Source of the DNA: Pseudoalteromonas umbrosa
GTDB lineage: Bacteria > Pseudomonadota > Gammaproteobacteria > Enterobacterales > Alteromonadaceae
Direction of reading: 5' to 3'
DNA length: 64,000 bases
Assembly: GCF_030125375.1 (NCBI RefSeq)
Contig: NZ_JASJUU010000022.1
Span: 62,001-126,000 of the forward strand
Part shown: piece by piece, positions 8,322 through 17,463 of the stretch
Numbering within the stretch: position 1 is the stretch's first letter
Layout: each line of letters starts with the position of its first letter
Notes under the pieces: generated by a model
The model's input: only the letters and a program-made list of their open reading frames with translations
The model's database searches: none
Told to the model about the DNA's origin: nothing
Made by a program: the position numbers and the translations under genes

Positions 8322-11300
8322 GCTAAACACTCCTGCTCCGCTTTAGCTTGCTGTTCATTGGCTTCAGTAAGTTGCTGCTGGGATACCATATCTCCCATTG
8401 CTACGACAATTTTACGTGGCTCTTCATACGGGTCACGAGCGTGGGCTGCCAACATGTTGTCCAGCATCACCACATCGCCTTTTTGCCAGTCAAATCTTAC
8501 CGCGCAGCGCTCGTAAGCTTCACCGATAATGGTCATTTCTTCGTAGCTTATTGGCGTACCATCTCCAAAGAACACATTGCGAGGCAAATACTCGTGGCCA
8601 ACCATTTCGATGAGGTCATTGCGCACACTTTCCTCTAAACATGATTCATGGTGAAGCTGAACTTGGTTAAAGAAAGACTCTTCACCGCTTAAATGGTGTT
8701 TGATCACTCCATGTGTTTTTGTACGTGTTTGCAAGCCACCATTGTCTAACCAACGAAACTCCGTATTGCTCGCCGTTAAGCGCGCTTCAACTTCTGCTTT
8801 GTCATCGGTTTTATAGAAGTCTTGCCAAGCTACATCGAGATTTGGAATAAAGTTACGTACGTATAGCAACTCTTTTTCTTTGATTTTGGCAACTAGCTCT
8901 TCTGGTAGCTCTTTGAGCATGCGACGACAATCTACGATAGGCGTCGCCCCACCTACTTTTGAAGGTAACTCGCAAAAGAACCACTGTTTACGAGGCCATT
9001 CACCTAGGTGTGAGCTTTCGTTATGATAAAGAATCATCTGACGCTCTGGGTATGGAGTTGATTTATATGTTTTTTTACCACCTTCTTTTTTAGGTAAGTC
9101 ACCATACTGGCCATACAGACCTGGCTGGATCGCATCGGCGAAAGACTCAAACTCTTGAGGTGACTGCAGCGCAAAATTCCTGAAAATTATTCCACCGTAT
9201 TGCTTTAAATAACCCTCGATCACATCACGGTTATTGCTTGCCCAGTTGATAGGGTCAAGATCGGGGGACGTCGGCTCAACGAGAATTGGAAACTGTTCGG
9301 TTTCTGGTAAAAAGTATGTTTTTATCGGTGCAGCAGGTGCTTTTGCACGTTTTTTAAGACCTTTTTTTAATCCTGAAAATGAATTTCCTCGGGCGGCTTT
9401 TTGCATAGTTTTAAATTCCTGAATCATTGGCGAAATTACATTGCGAACAGGCTGTTCGCTCATCTCTATGAGTTGCAACACGCATTGCTGCCAACGCCCC
9501 AACCATTGCTGCATAATCTCTGGGTTATAAAGCTGTTTTCTAAATACCCACTGGCATTGCAACTCATCCGCCTCAATGACGAAGAGCGCACTATCAAATT
9601 TACTGCTGATCGCACTTAAACTATCCAAGGGTTCAAGACTGATTTCAGTCATCGGCCACTGTTGCTGTGGCGTGTTTTGCATCACAAATAACTGCTGCAC
9701 CAAGGGCTGAATATTATTTACTCGCGGGGTGTCGAGCAACTCAGTCAGAGACTCCAAGCCCAGCGCTTGATGCGCCATCACCTGCAGCGAAACATCTTGA
9801 GTTTGCTTAATAAAATCAATAACTAAAGCTTCTTCATTCAATATGCTGCGCTGTGGTAAAACACGTACAAAAAAGCCAATTAAAGCTTCTAAAGCTGGGT
9901 TGTCACGACCGGCAAAGTCACTGCCAACGATCATATCCGGTTTGTCATTGATGGCATGCAGAAATAAAAAATAGCCGGATAATAACAATGCATTCAGAGA
10001 TATACGCTGCTCGCTCGCAAATGCTTTTAGGCGTTTAGTTTGATCTGCATCAAATGAACCAACCACCAATCCGCCTTCATTGTTTAATTGTGCTGGGCGC
10101 GGGTAATGATTTGGTAATGCACTATTTGCTGGGGCATCATCCAAGTGTTCACGCCAATAATCGCGCAGCTGCTGTCCTGCTTCACCGCTTTGCAGCGCAT
10201 GTTGCCACTGAGCATAATCTACATAATCGATATTCAATGGCTGCCAATGTGGTGATTGCTGGGTAACCAGTGCTTGGTAAGCTTTTCCTAAATCATCGAT
10301 CAACACCCCAGTTGACCAACCGTCTGAAATGATATGATGCATGCTGACTGAGAGCTGATATTCTTGTGTTTGCAGCTGCACTAACATTGCTCGTAGTAGC
10401 GGTGCTGTAGCTAAGTCAAACGCTTGATTTTCAAATGTACTTTGTAACTGCTGGCTTTGTACCGTACGCTGTTCCTGCGATAAATTCGATAAGTTGTGGC
10501 TGATAAGCTTAAACTCAACTTGCTCATCAACTGCCATACTAACTTCACCCAAATGCTCAACAAAACGCATCCGCAATGAGGCATGCCTCGCTATTACTAA
10601 CTCAAATGCACGTTGCAACAGGTCAATATTCAAAGCGCCACGTAATGTCACTGCACCGGAAATATTAAAGGCATGTTTGTCCTGCTCTGCCACCATTTGG
10701 TCCGACAGCCACAAACTCAGCTGTGCTGGGGCCAAATCATAATTTGATTGCGCAGAGACCTTGTTAAGCTCTGGCAACTGCATCTTAGAAGCTGTATTCA
10801 ATAATACCGCGAGCGCCTCGACATTGGGCGCATCAAAAATATCTTTAACTGAGCAATTCAGTTGCAGTGCTTCACTGATACGACTGGCCAATTGCAACGC
10901 GACAATAGAGTCTCCGCCGAGCGTGAAGAAATCATCACCGCGGCCTATGGGCGAATATTTAAGCACAGATTGCCAAATATCCGCGAGCTGTTGCTCTAGC
11001 TGATTAGCCGGGGCAACAAATTCACCACGCTGATTGTCTTGTACTTTGGGTAACGCATGTCGATCAATTTTTCCTGAATTGTTCAGGGGCAATTTGTCGA
11101 GCACCACAATCACACTGGGTACCATATAGCTTGGCAAGCCTTGCAGTAGCAAAGACTGTAAAGTCGCGCCATCCAAGTTATTACCAGCAACGTATGCCAC
11201 CAAGCGAGTTCCAGTGGGTAACTCCTCGGCTATCACAACGGCTTCATCAACTCCTAACTGTTGATATAAATGCGCTTCTATTTCGCCCAGTTCAATCCTG

Positions 11301-13909
11301 AATCCGCGAATTTTCACCTGATGGTCGGTACGCCCTAAATATTCCAGCTGGCCTGATTTATTGTACTTGACCAAATCACCTGTGCGATAAAGTCGGCTGC
11401 CTTGCTGACAAAATGGGTTGGCGACAAAACGCTCGGCACTCAGCTCTGGGCGATTTAAGTATCCTCGGGCCAAGCCATCTCCTGCAATATACAACTCACC
11501 TGACACTTCATTTGGCACAGGGTTTAATGCATCATCTAAAATATAAAACTGCGTTGCGCGGACTGTATCACCGAGATGAATTTTTGCCTTTTCAACCCGT
11601 TGGCATGATGACCAAATGGTGGTCTCTGTTGGCCCGTACATGTTCCACAATCTCACTTGATGTTCAAGCAGTGTTTGGGCAAGCTCAGCTGGTAAGGCTT
11701 CTCCACCGCACAGCCCTAAGACAGGGCGCTTTAACAGGTTATCTGCCAGCAGCGCGCGCCACCCAGCAGGGGTTGCCTGAATAACAGAAACCTCATTTAA
11801 AATAGATTCATTCAATTCACTTTGTTGCTGTGCAATACATACCTGTGCACCTGCGTACAACGGCAGGTGCAATTCAAGACCTGAAATATCAAATGACAAT
11901 GAGGTGAGTGCCAAGACAGTGTCAGCGCTTTGCAGTGCAAGCTTTTCCTGCATAGCGGCTAAAAAGTTATCGAGATTGTGATGGCTGACTGCCACCCCTT
12001 TTGGTTTGCCTGTTGAACCCGATGTGTATATCACATAGGCTAACTGCGCCGGGTGAATCTTCCTGAACGGCACACTATCCATCTGGCGCTCAAGGTATAA
12101 CTGGGTTGTATCAATACCGCGGATATCGTCAGGTAAAAGCACCTCGGTGTTGTGCAGAACCCACTGGGTTTCACTGTGCTGTAAAATATAATCAATGCGC
12201 GATTGTGGGAGTTTGGGGTCCACTGGGACATAAGTGCCACCGGCACGCATCACCGCCAACATGGCAACCAGCATGTCTAGGCCACGTTCAAACATCAAGG
12301 CCACAGTTTGCTCAGCTTGCAATCCCTCCGCGAATAGAAAATTGGCCAGCTGAGCACTGCGTTTGTCAAGCGCCCCATAGCTCAGCTCGCGGCCTTGTAC
12401 ATCAGTCGCTGCAATGCGTTCAGGATGCGACAAAAACGCCTCGGTTAATACAGATAGATAGCTACTTATTGGCGTAACCTGCTGCTTCGATGCCTGAGGC
12501 TGTTGCACTGCCAAAGATACGTTACCAAGAGCTTGCTCTGGCGCAGCAACCAACTGTTTGGTTAAAGTTAAGAAACTCTCTAACAGACGTGTTAAGACCT
12601 CTTCATCATAGTGCTTTGGCTCCCCTTCAAATTGGATTAATAAGGTGTCTGCAAGCTCAACAACTTCGAGGGACAGCGGAAACTTAGCTTCAAACTTATC
12701 AACAACAATCGGTGTGAGTGGCAATGGCATTGGGCCATCATTGCTGGGTTGATACTCTGAGAAGTTATACATGGCTTGAAAGTGACTTTGTTCGCCCGTT
12801 TGCTGCCAGTCTAACTCCCTTGCCAACCACTCATAGGGGATCAATTGATGCTCAATTACAGCCAGCGTATGCTGCTGGACGGCGCGCGCAACATCAATCA
12901 GTGAGCGCGTAGGTTGCGCCTCATTTTTATATAGCTGAGTATTAACAAAAAACCCGACTATATCGCTAATATCTGGATGATTCCTCGCTGCTGTAGGAAC
13001 CCCTAATAAAAATTGCTGTGCATCACTAAAGCGCGACAAGACAACTTGATAAAGCGCCATGGACAAGGATGACAGGGTTAAATTGTACTGCTGACATAGA
13101 CTGCGCAACCCTTGGGTCAATTGCGCTGATAGGTGTGTTTTTGCCAAACGCGCATAACGACTAGCTTCGCTACTATACGCTTTGGGAACATTTAATTGCT
13201 GAGGTACAAAATCCACATAGTTGCGCCAATAATCACAGGCTTGTTGACCCATTTCAGACTCAAGCGCATCGCGCTGCCACTGGGCGTAATCCAAATAACG
13301 CAGCCTCGTCGGTACAATTTGCTCGCCAAAATAAGCACGCGCTAAATCACGTAAAATAAGATTTGCCGACCATCCATCACTGGCAATATGGTGGTTATCT
13401 AGGAGTAAAATTCCCCCTTTACCATAATCAACCCATGCAGCACGAAACAAAGGAGCAACGGATAAATCAAAAGGTTTGGCAAACCAGCCAGTCACCACTT
13501 CTGACGATAATACTTCAATTGCAGGCCAGTCCTGCTGCGACTCAGGTAGGGCCAATAGTGACAAAGGCACTTGCGCATTATCGACTAGGTGCTGTATCGG
13601 TGTATTGTCATCACTAAAGCGTGTCGCAAGTGCCTGATGGGTATTTACTAGGGTGTTTAATGCCTGTTGCAGCTTCGCTAAGTCTAACGCAGTTTCAATG
13701 TAATAAGCGCGAGGTACGTTATACGAAATGGATTCTGGGGTCAGCTGTTGTTGCAACCACAGTCGCTGCTGCTGAAAGGATAAGCTACCGAAATTATCTG
13801 AATGACGGGGGATCTCATTGTGTGTTTCTGGTTGCTCAGCAAACAACTCACCAAGCAGATCTAAGTCTAATTCATCGGCCAGTGCGTCAAGAATATCGTC
13901 GTTGTTCAT
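8318..13909 (-). CDS. NRPS C-A(Gly)-PCP-C with fused TauD/SyrP-like beta-hydroxylase
   Basis: 1863 residues. Domains: C (HHIASDGWS near 176), A (core YTSGSTGKPKGV near 633), PCP (LGGDSI near 1000), a second C (HHIISDGWS near 1195) and, after a basic linker (GLKKGLKKRAK), a Fe(II)/2-oxoglutarate dioxygenase at about 1530-1850. The oxygenase shows the CAS/SyrP-like metal motif HNE (YHNESSHLGEWP, near 1630) and the distal His with its Arg (AAHARDPYEEPRK, near 1823). Pocket residues D-I-L-Q-L-G-M-I-W read as Gly. The terminal C has no A domain behind it in the same protein; it is expected to act in trans with the following Asp protein. The oxygenase is therefore the likely Asp beta-hydroxylase, giving an alpha-hydroxycarboxylate-type iron ligand. 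It begins 68 bases after the stop of the preceding Asp-activating NRPS. Confidence 0.93.
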   Translation of the reverse strand: MNNDDILDALADELDLDLLGELFAEQPETHNEIPRHSDNFGSLSFQQQRLWLQQQLTPESISYNVPRAYYIETALDLAKLQQALNTLVNTHQALATRFSDDNTPIQHLVDNAQVPLSLLALPESQQDWPAIEVLSSEVVTGWFAKPFDLSVAPLFRAAWVDYGKGGILLLDNHHIASDGWSANLILRDLARAYFGEQIVPTRLRYLDYAQWQRDALESEMGQQACDYWRNYVDFVPQQLNVPKAYSSEASRYARLAKTHLSAQLTQGLRSLCQQYNLTLSSLSMALYQVVLSRFSDAQQFLLGVPTAARNHPDISDIVGFFVNTQLYKNEAQPTRSLIDVARAVQQHTLAVIEHQLIPYEWLARELDWQQTGEQSHFQAMYNFSEYQPSNDGPMPLPLTPIVVDKFEAKFPLSLEVVELADTLLIQFEGEPKHYDEEVLTRLLESFLTLTKQLVAAPEQALGNVSLAVQQPQASKQQVTPISSYLSVLTEAFLSHPERIAATDVQGRELSYGALDKRSAQLANFLFAEGLQAEQTVALMFERGLDMLVAMLAVMRAGGTYVPVDPKLPQSRIDYILQHSETQWVLHNTEVLLPDDIRGIDTTQLYLERQMDSVPFRKIHPAQLAYVIYTSGSTGKPKGVAVSHHNLDNFLAAMQEKLALQSADTVLALTSLSFDISGLELHLPLYAGAQVCIAQQQSELNESILNEVSVIQATPAGWRALLADNLLKRPVLGLCGGEALPAELAQTLLEHQVRLWNMYGPTETTIWSSCQRVEKAKIHLGDTVRATQFYILDDALNPVPNEVSGELYIAGDGLARGYLNRPELSAERFVANPFCQQGSRLYRTGDLVKYNKSGQLEYLGRTDHQVKIRGFRIELGEIEAHLYQQLGVDEAVVIAEELPTGTRLVAYVAGNNLDGATLQSLLLQGLPSYMVPSVIVVLDKLPLNNSGKIDRHALPKVQDNQRGEFVAPANQLEQQLADIWQSVLKYSPIGRGDDFFTLGGDSIVALQLASRISEALQLNCSVKDIFDAPNVEALAVLLNTASKMQLPELNKVSAQSNYDLAPAQLSLWLSDQMVAEQDKHAFNISGAVTLRGALNIDLLQRAFELVIARHASLRMRFVEHLGEVSMAVDEQVEFKLISHNLSNLSQEQRTVQSQQLQSTFENQAFDLATAPLLRAMLVQLQTQEYQLSVSMHHIISDGWSTGVLIDDLGKAYQALVTQQSPHWQPLNIDYVDYAQWQHALQSGEAGQQLRDYWREHLDDAPANSALPNHYPRPAQLNNEGGLVVGSFDADQTKRLKAFASEQRISLNALLLSGYFLFLHAINDKPDMIVGSDFAGRDNPALEALIGFFVRVLPQRSILNEEALVIDFIKQTQDVSLQVMAHQALGLESLTELLDTPRVNNIQPLVQQLFVMQNTPQQQWPMTEISLEPLDSLSAISSKFDSALFVIEADELQCQWVFRKQLYNPEIMQQWLGRWQQCVLQLIEMSEQPVRNVISPMIQEFKTMQKAARGNSFSGLKKGLKKRAKAPAAPIKTYFLPETEQFPILVEPTSPDLDPINWASNNRDVIEGYLKQYGGIIFRNFALQSPQEFESFADAIQPGLYGQYGDLPKKEGGKKTYKSTPYPERQMILYHNESSHLGEWPRKQWFFCELPSKVGGATPIVDCRRMLKELPEELVAKIKEKELLYVRNFIPNLDVAWQDFYKTDDKAEVEARLTASNTEFRWLDNGGLQTRTKTHGVIKHHLSGEESFFNQVQLHHESCLEESVRNDLIEMVGHEYLPRNVFFGDGTPISYEEMTIIGEAYERCAVRFDWQKGDVVMLDNMLAAHARDPYEEPRKIVVAMGDMVSQQQLTEANEQQAKAEQECLA

Positions 13910-13931
13910 GTGTATCTCTAAAAAAGGGAAA

Positions 13932-13950
13932 AGGGAGTCACTGACTCCCT
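13932..13950 (-). terminator. Terminator-like hairpin between two NRPS genes
   Basis: A 9-bp palindrome (AGGGAGTCA / TGACTCCCT) separated by a single base; the real loop would need some unpairing. On the minus strand it is followed by a T-rich tail (TTTTCCCTTTTTT). It lies in the 68-base gap after the stop at 13978. Read-through must occur unless the next gene has a promoter inside its neighbour. Confidence 0.55.
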
Positions 13951-13977
13951 AATGTAAAGATTGATTTGATTAGGCGA

Positions 13978-16900
13978 TTAGCTGCCTAAACCCAGTTTTT
14001 GTTGCAGCGCCTCGCGCTGCTCAGGCGAGAGCGTGGCCAGTTTTAACTGTGTCATGGCAATTTTTTCTAACTTTTGTGCATCAGGATGTTTTGCACTCAG
14101 TGCTGTTGCCAACTTCATGATGGTGGCATTGTCAAAAATAATGCCGGGTTCAACATCCATCAGCAGCTGCTTTTTAATTCTGGTTACCCATTTAATGGCC
14201 GCCAATGAATGGCCACCTAGGTCGAAGAAACTGGTATCACAGCTGACTTTTTCAACTTCTAAAATGTCTGCCAAAGAGTCTGCGAGCCACTTTTCAAGCT
14301 GAGAGCTCGGCGCGACATAGGCCACATTTTGCAACTCATTGGCTTTTGGTAACTTAGCACGATCAACTTTGCCATTGGCCAACAGTGGTAATTGCTCTAG
14401 CGCAACAAAAAACTGTGGCACCATGGCTTCGGCAAGGTGATCTCGTAAATGTGTTTGCAAATACTGGTTCACATCGCCATCTAGCAGCCCTGATACAGTC
14501 GCGCCTTGATATTCAAAACCAGTTAAGTAAGCCACTAATGCCGTTTGACCGCCGAGGTTTTGTGCCATCACGTAACAACCTACGGACTCAAGACAGCGGC
14601 TCACACTGGCGGCCACTTCATTAGGCTCTACACGGAAGCCGCGAATTTGTACTTGATCATCTTTTCGGCCAGACAAACTAATCGTGCCGTCAGGCATATA
14701 GCGCGCGACATCTCCTGTAGGGTAAAGTCTCGATGCCCACTGGCTATCAGTGACAAACCCATCGTTTTCATCTTTGCCTAAATAACCCCGCGCCAGTTGT
14801 GTGCCCGCAATGTGCAGCTCGCCTTGCTCACCTACTGCACACAATGAGCCGTAGTCATTGAGAATATAAATAGACGTGCCAGCAAAGACGTGACTTAATT
14901 TGGCAACTGTGCCCGCGAAACTAGATAAGTCATGATATTGATGAGACAGTACACCCACAGTCGTTTCAGTTGGGCCGTAGTGATTAAATACTTCCGTATT
15001 CGGACTTAAACGATGAATTTTTTGCAGTAATGTTGGCGCACTGGCCTCACCACCTAGGATCAGCTTATTTGGTAGTACTTTTGGCTCGCTCTCTAATAGT
15101 GCTTGTAGGTGTGATGGGACGATTTTCACCACCTCTACTTGCTGTGCGTTGACAAACTGCGCAAACGCTTGCCCTTCTAACACAGCCTGTTCAGGCGCAA
15201 CCACTAGAGTGCCACCATTGTAGAAAGCATTAAATAAACATGTGTTACCAATATCTGCGGCTACCGTTGAAGTTAAGCCATAGCGCTGCTGTCCAAGCTT
15301 CAGTGCTTCACTTGAACCAAAACAATAGTGGGCTAATTGTGCATGTTCAATCACTACCCCTTTTGGTGTGCCGGTAGACCCGGATGTGAATAACACATAC
15401 GCCGCTTGTTGTGCATTTGGCAGAGCGATTGCTTTTGATGTTTTTGGCTGTGTAGCTTCCATTAACACGTGTGCCAATTCAATGGTGTCTTGAGAGCCTT
15501 CAATGGCGATGTGATGTGTTGCTCCCGCCGCAGTCATAATCTGCTGTTGTCGGGTTAGCGGCCAAACTGGGTCAACAGGGCAATAAGCTGCACCAAGACG
15601 TTGGATCGCCAATATCACCAGTACTTGCTCAAAACTGCGTGGTAGAGCCACAGTGACTATATCGTTGCTAGCCACCCCTTTATCTTGCAGGACGTTGGCA
15701 ATGCTGAGCAAACGCGCCTCCAACGAGCTGTAATCGAGGCTTTGTTGACCATCACTCAGCGCCAGCTGCGTTGGCTGAGTCGCGGCAAAGTGTGCGATTT
15801 TATCAAATAGTAGCGGTACTTGTGTAATAGCTCGGTTTAACCCTAGATGGCGTTGCTGCTCTTGCTCTGTGGCAATGTTTATTTCGCCCACTACAGTGTT
15901 CAACTGAGTAGTTAACTGCGCTAAAAGTTGTTGGTATTGCGCCAGCAGCGTTTGCGCCGCAGCGTCACTATATGCTTGACTGTCATAACGCAGTGTCAAA
16001 CATGCACCTGCGTCTTGCAGCACACAATTTAAGTGCAATTCACTGCTGTCATCCAAGCGCAATAACTGTCCGTGAGACTCACCGTGCCACACTTGCATCA
16101 CACAACTTGGAGACCAGTTGAGCTCATATTTTTCAGTCCCTTGATATGCCTCAGCCCATTCAAGGTGCTGCTCACACTGGAAAGCAAACTGGCTAAACCA
16201 CGCACTCAGTGATTGCGCGGGGTCCACTTCAACCGCAATTGGTAAGTGTAATTGGTAGACACCAAGCGCGCCCTCAAGCTCTTCGCTCATCTGCCTCGGG
16301 TCGTAACCAAGTGCCGCACTAAATCCGCTGTTTTTACTGATCCGAGCAAGCAATAGCCACCAAGTTGCGTGTAAAATAACTTCACTATCAAGTTCAAGCT
16401 GCTCGGCCAGACTGTCAATGTTTTGCAATACGGCATCGCTCAACTCAACACTATGACTTTGTTGTGTGCGCAAATCTGTAGTCGAAGGAGCTTTGTGATA
16501 AGGCAATTGAAAATGATTGTCTAGCGGCTGTAGTTTGGCACTGAATTGCTGCCAATACGCGGCACCTTGCGCAGCTTCTGGCGCTTCATTCACCTCTTCA
16601 AGCCAAGCTAAAAAATCAGGGTATTGTATCGCCTCAGCCTCTTCATTCGCGCCATTGAGCAATTGATCAATATAGTCATAAACGCTGGCGATATCTAGCG
16701 CTAAGGCATTGGCATGGATCAGAATATAAGCCTGCTGCTGACAGACAAAACGACTAATTTGAATGTTTTGTCCATGCGTTGTGTCCAAGCTAATAGGGAT
16801 TAACTTAGCCTGTTCTGTTGCCACCAAATCTGCTTGGCTTGTGACATCTTCACAAACCAAATTATGTTGTGCCGTGGGTACTTGGCGGGTACCTCTAAAC

Positions 16901-17115
16901 CCTTCGACTTGAGTAAACGCAAACTGTAATATGAGCTGCTGCTGAGCAATCGCCTCGGCGCGTTGTCTCAGCTCAACCTCTGTCAGGTTTTGTTCGATTG
17001 GTACCAAAACACTGTGCACGGCAACAGCGGCACTCTCGTGCTTTGATAGATGTTGTTTTTGTTGAACACTCAGGCCAAGGCCCTGCGGATACGCATCGAT
17101 ATATTCTTGGATCAT
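13978..17115 (-). CDS. NRPS module: degenerate C / A (Asp) / PCP
   Basis: Stand-alone module of about 1045 residues from the ATG at 17115. Domain 1 (1-430) is condensation-like but has IHANALALDI where HHxxxDG should be. The A domain has its core (FTSGSTGTPKGV) near 579 and the carrier protein LGGHSLAAIKW near 967. Pocket residues D-I-T-K-I-G-H-V-G match Asp codes, close to that of pyoverdine beta-hydroxyaspartate modules. A longer frame begins at a TTG at 17232, but the ATG at 17115 gives MIQEYIDAY, which aligns with the start MIADYIEEY of the other Asp protein (4518-8321), so it is preferred. The condensation step is expected to come from the C domain at the end of the preceding 5541-residue protein. 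Hydroxylation would be supplied in trans by the TauD domain of the next gene. Confidence 0.9.
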   Translation of the reverse strand: MIQEYIDAYPQGLGLSVQQKQHLSKHESAAVAVHSVLVPIEQNLTEVELRQRAEAIAQQQLILQFAFTQVEGFRGTRQVPTAQHNLVCEDVTSQADLVATEQAKLIPISLDTTHGQNIQISRFVCQQQAYILIHANALALDIASVYDYIDQLLNGANEEAEAIQYPDFLAWLEEVNEAPEAAQGAAYWQQFSAKLQPLDNHFQLPYHKAPSTTDLRTQQSHSVELSDAVLQNIDSLAEQLELDSEVILHATWWLLLARISKNSGFSAALGYDPRQMSEELEGALGVYQLHLPIAVEVDPAQSLSAWFSQFAFQCEQHLEWAEAYQGTEKYELNWSPSCVMQVWHGESHGQLLRLDDSSELHLNCVLQDAGACLTLRYDSQAYSDAAAQTLLAQYQQLLAQLTTQLNTVVGEINIATEQEQQRHLGLNRAITQVPLLFDKIAHFAATQPTQLALSDGQQSLDYSSLEARLLSIANVLQDKGVASNDIVTVALPRSFEQVLVILAIQRLGAAYCPVDPVWPLTRQQQIMTAAGATHHIAIEGSQDTIELAHVLMEATQPKTSKAIALPNAQQAAYVLFTSGSTGTPKGVVIEHAQLAHYCFGSSEALKLGQQRYGLTSTVAADIGNTCLFNAFYNGGTLVVAPEQAVLEGQAFAQFVNAQQVEVVKIVPSHLQALLESEPKVLPNKLILGGEASAPTLLQKIHRLSPNTEVFNHYGPTETTVGVLSHQYHDLSSFAGTVAKLSHVFAGTSIYILNDYGSLCAVGEQGELHIAGTQLARGYLGKDENDGFVTDSQWASRLYPTGDVARYMPDGTISLSGRKDDQVQIRGFRVEPNEVAASVSRCLESVGCYVMAQNLGGQTALVAYLTGFEYQGATVSGLLDGDVNQYLQTHLRDHLAEAMVPQFFVALEQLPLLANGKVDRAKLPKANELQNVAYVAPSSQLEKWLADSLADILEVEKVSCDTSFFDLGGHSLAAIKWVTRIKKQLLMDVEPGIIFDNATIMKLATALSAKHPDAQKLEKIAMTQLKLATLSPEQREALQQKLGLGS

Positions 17116-17405
17116 GCCAAATGTCTCTTGCAGTAAATTTAGAGCCATTTGGCACACTGGGTTGTCTCCAAATAGCCCATTATGAAATAACCAATAATGT
17201 GCCTTTCCCTGAAGGTTTGGTGCTATGAACAATCACGTACAAGACGTCCTGCATAATGCATTAAATGAGGCGATTTTGCCCGCAACCTAGGGATGTGTCT
17301 TAATGACGAGCAAAGCCCTATTTTTTTTAAGGAAAACCCGCAAGTTTCTGTGATTACTCAGCAATGGCAGTATTTTGTTGATCAAAATCAAAGCCCGCTA
17401 AAAAA
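17116..17405. other. Intergenic stretch before the Asp-module NRPS
   Basis: No convincing gene. A short plus-strand frame (ATG at 17225, 21 codons) has no family match I recognise and no good ribosome site. With a terminator on its upstream side (17406-17440), the stretch probably holds the promoter and leader of the NRPS starting at 17115. I found no clear iron-starvation box or Fur box in it. Confidence 0.4.
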
Positions 17406-17440
17406 CAAAAGCCAAGCGGATTAAACCTGCTTGGCTTTTG
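17406..17440 (-). terminator. Rho-independent terminator after the giant NRPS
   Basis: A perfect 12-bp stem (CAAAAGCCAAGC / GCTTGGCTTTTG) with an 11-base loop, followed on the minus strand by TTTTTT. It lies 24 bases after the stop of the 5541-residue NRPS. This is a strong intrinsic terminator by eye and would separate or attenuate transcription of the three downstream NRPS genes. Confidence 0.8.
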
Positions 17441-17463
17441 ACTGGGAGGAAAGTGGTAAATGG

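Noticed and set aside
17225..17290. Short plus-strand frame (MNNHVQDVLHN...) before the Asp NRPS, possibly a gene remnant
   Set aside because: Only 21 codons, no recognisable homology and no ribosome site; chance is the simplest explanation.
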